NCBI GenBank assembly: GCA_008921705.1
Contig: VFFE01007216.1
Coordinates: 1,351,027 to 1,415,026, forward strand
DNA from: Burhinus oedicnemus
Lineage: Eukaryota; Chordata; Aves; Charadriiformes; Burhinidae
Reading direction: 5' to 3'
Length of the DNA: 64,000 nucleotides
Both the position numbers and the translations under genes were made by a program. Shown here in pieces: positions 62,601-64,000 of the stretch. The stretch's first letter is position 1, and each line of letters opens with the position of its first letter. Under the pieces are notes generated by a model, which had not been told where the DNA came from, ran no database searches, and worked only from the letters and a program-made list of their open reading frames with translations.

Positions 62601-64000
62601 GCACAAATATGATATTAGGGGTTTGCTATCTTGCTGCTTTCTAGACTGACAAGTAAAGTACTCATCACCTTATTTGAAGAGTCACGAAATCAAAGCCTGT
62701 TATGCTGACGGTGATTTTCTGGGCCATCGTGTCTAGTCTCCTGCTGCTGCTCCAGGCAGCCACATTGTATATTCTCATTCATAAGTGATCAATTTTCCCC
62801 ATCTACAGTTTGTCTCTGACAGGTGTTTCAGACCTTCAGTCCTCATAGAGTGGAATCTTTTTTGATGCACTTATAATTGAGTTAGAAGTGTAAGAATAGT
62901 CTTATTTATTAATGATGGAAGTTCCACAAAATGTAATGAGCAAAGAACAAGAGGCAGTGCTTTAAAGGAAGTAGGATTAGCAACTATCTTAAAGCAGAAT
63001 TGGAGTTCACATGCTCAGAGAAAAGTGAGATAGTACTATGCCTGAATGTAAGAGATAAAACTGATAATTTGCAAATATATTAAAGTAGAATTTGCAGTGA
63101 CTTTTAAGGATAGGATTTTTTACCTATCTGTATGAGTGGACAATGGACATCAGCTTTTATGATAACTCTGTGCAGAAATCCAAAGGTTTAACCTGACAGT
63201 AAATCTTTTGAGTACCATAAGTCTGGTATAACTAAGTAAAAGTTGCTTTACTGATTTTCACAAACATTATTTTTTTAATGCACCTGCACAAAGTTGCTTT
63301 CATCTATCTGTTAATAAACTGAAGAATATCAGAAGCCTGTTGGTAATTGAAAATGCCTGCCTTTTCAGTATTCGCACAACACACTGTTGCTTTCGGAGCT
63401 TTTGGCCATCTAGTGGGATGTCTTACGTTACATTTTATTAGTGCGATACTACCTTTTAACCTAATTTGACATGATTGGGTAATTTGTGTTTGATCTTGGA
63501 AGACATTTGTCCTTCTGTTTTTAGTCCCTGGGACTATTTTATTTGACCTCTTCTGGAAATGAAAAATGAAAAAAGTCTTTAATAGCATAAAAGACCTATA
63601 AAACATATTTTCCTTATTTACGGTAAAGAAAGTAGTTTGCTGTGATTTCCAACATGACATTTAGACATCAGGCATCTATAAACAACAATTAGTTTGGCTT
63701 GTCTTAGGCATTTACATAGCCGTTGAGGTTGGCCTTGCTGAAAGCAACACTAATCACTGTATGAGCCTCCCTTGTGCATTCCAGTAGGAGTGGAACCTAT
63801 TTGTACAATAATTGATGATGTCAGCTGTCAGTCTTGTAAAAATCCTAATTTCTGAGTCATTTACATAGCCTACTTTTTGTGTCTGCTGTACAAGCTTGTC
63901 AAAGATCACTTACAGGAGAAACAGCGCTGCACATACTGAATGTACACTTGGTGAACAGGCAGGAATGCATGAGACTACGGTGTCTATATGCAGGTGAATA
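53641..64000. other. Long AT-rich stretch, no gene or transposon recognised
   Basis: Both strands were read and no known exon, RNA gene or clear repeat family was found. It contains a perfect 8-pair hairpin (58456-58476), an 11-base poly-A run (59605-59615) and many unrecognised open frames below 120 codons, some overlapping on opposite strands (for example 60347-60538 plus and 60353-60634 minus). Confidence 0.5.
58456..58476. repeat. Perfect short hairpin
   Basis: TGTGGCAC, loop GTTGT, GTGCCACA: eight perfect pairs, five of them G-C. Confidence 0.88.

Overview
The window looks like 64 kb of AT-rich bird nuclear DNA that is intergenic or deep intronic. Three kinds of evidence point to a bird. 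First, there are several CR1 LINE copies, with 3' ends made of the ATTCTRTG-type octamer repeat. Second, there are two solo LTRs resembling the common avian ERVL-like family, with a TGTCCTGGTTT start and an ACCACGACA end. Third, I see no Alu, L1, bacterial operon or plasmid feature. The species cannot be named from the sequence, and family names here come from memory of consensus sequences, not from a search.

No host protein-coding gene could be recognised on either strand. The only long open frame (477 codons, 35035-36468, minus strand) is the reverse-transcriptase part of a 5'-truncated CR1. Almost all other open frames are about 60-150 codons, have no recognisable domain, and fit chance expectation in DNA of this composition. 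No tRNA, rRNA, snRNA or CRISPR array was seen.

Layout. 1-5.5 kb: unique-looking DNA. 5.49-6.01 kb: solo LTR on the plus strand with a TATA box. 6-29 kb: mostly unique-looking DNA with an (AAAT)n microsatellite, poly-A runs, two very old CR1 3' ends (13.49 and 19.28 kb), a purine-biased strand segment (17.6-18.0 kb) and a moderately GC-rich patch (20.9-22.0 kb). 29.19-36.5 kb is the repeat-rich core: a MIR-like fragment, a CR1 copy with a frameshift, a minus-strand LTR, a weak second MIR-like fragment, and the CR1 with the uninterrupted RT frame. 36.5-42.2 kb: unique-looking. 42.2-45.2 kb: three plus-strand CR1 pieces, one ancient and two younger. 45.2-52.5 kb: unique-looking with several short perfect hairpins. 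52.5-53.64 kb: a CpG-dense patch with a NotI site, a well-preserved CR1 3' end, then a GC-rich tract ending in AATAAA. 53.64-64 kb: nothing recognised.

The supported elements are independent retrotransposon insertions of different ages, and no cooperating gene set is visible. The best leads are the intact CR1 RT frame, the CpG patch plus poly-A signal around 52.5-53.6 kb, two splice-site-flanked open segments (20916-21221 and 29780-30058) and a few perfect inverted repeats. None of these amounts to evidence for a new system.
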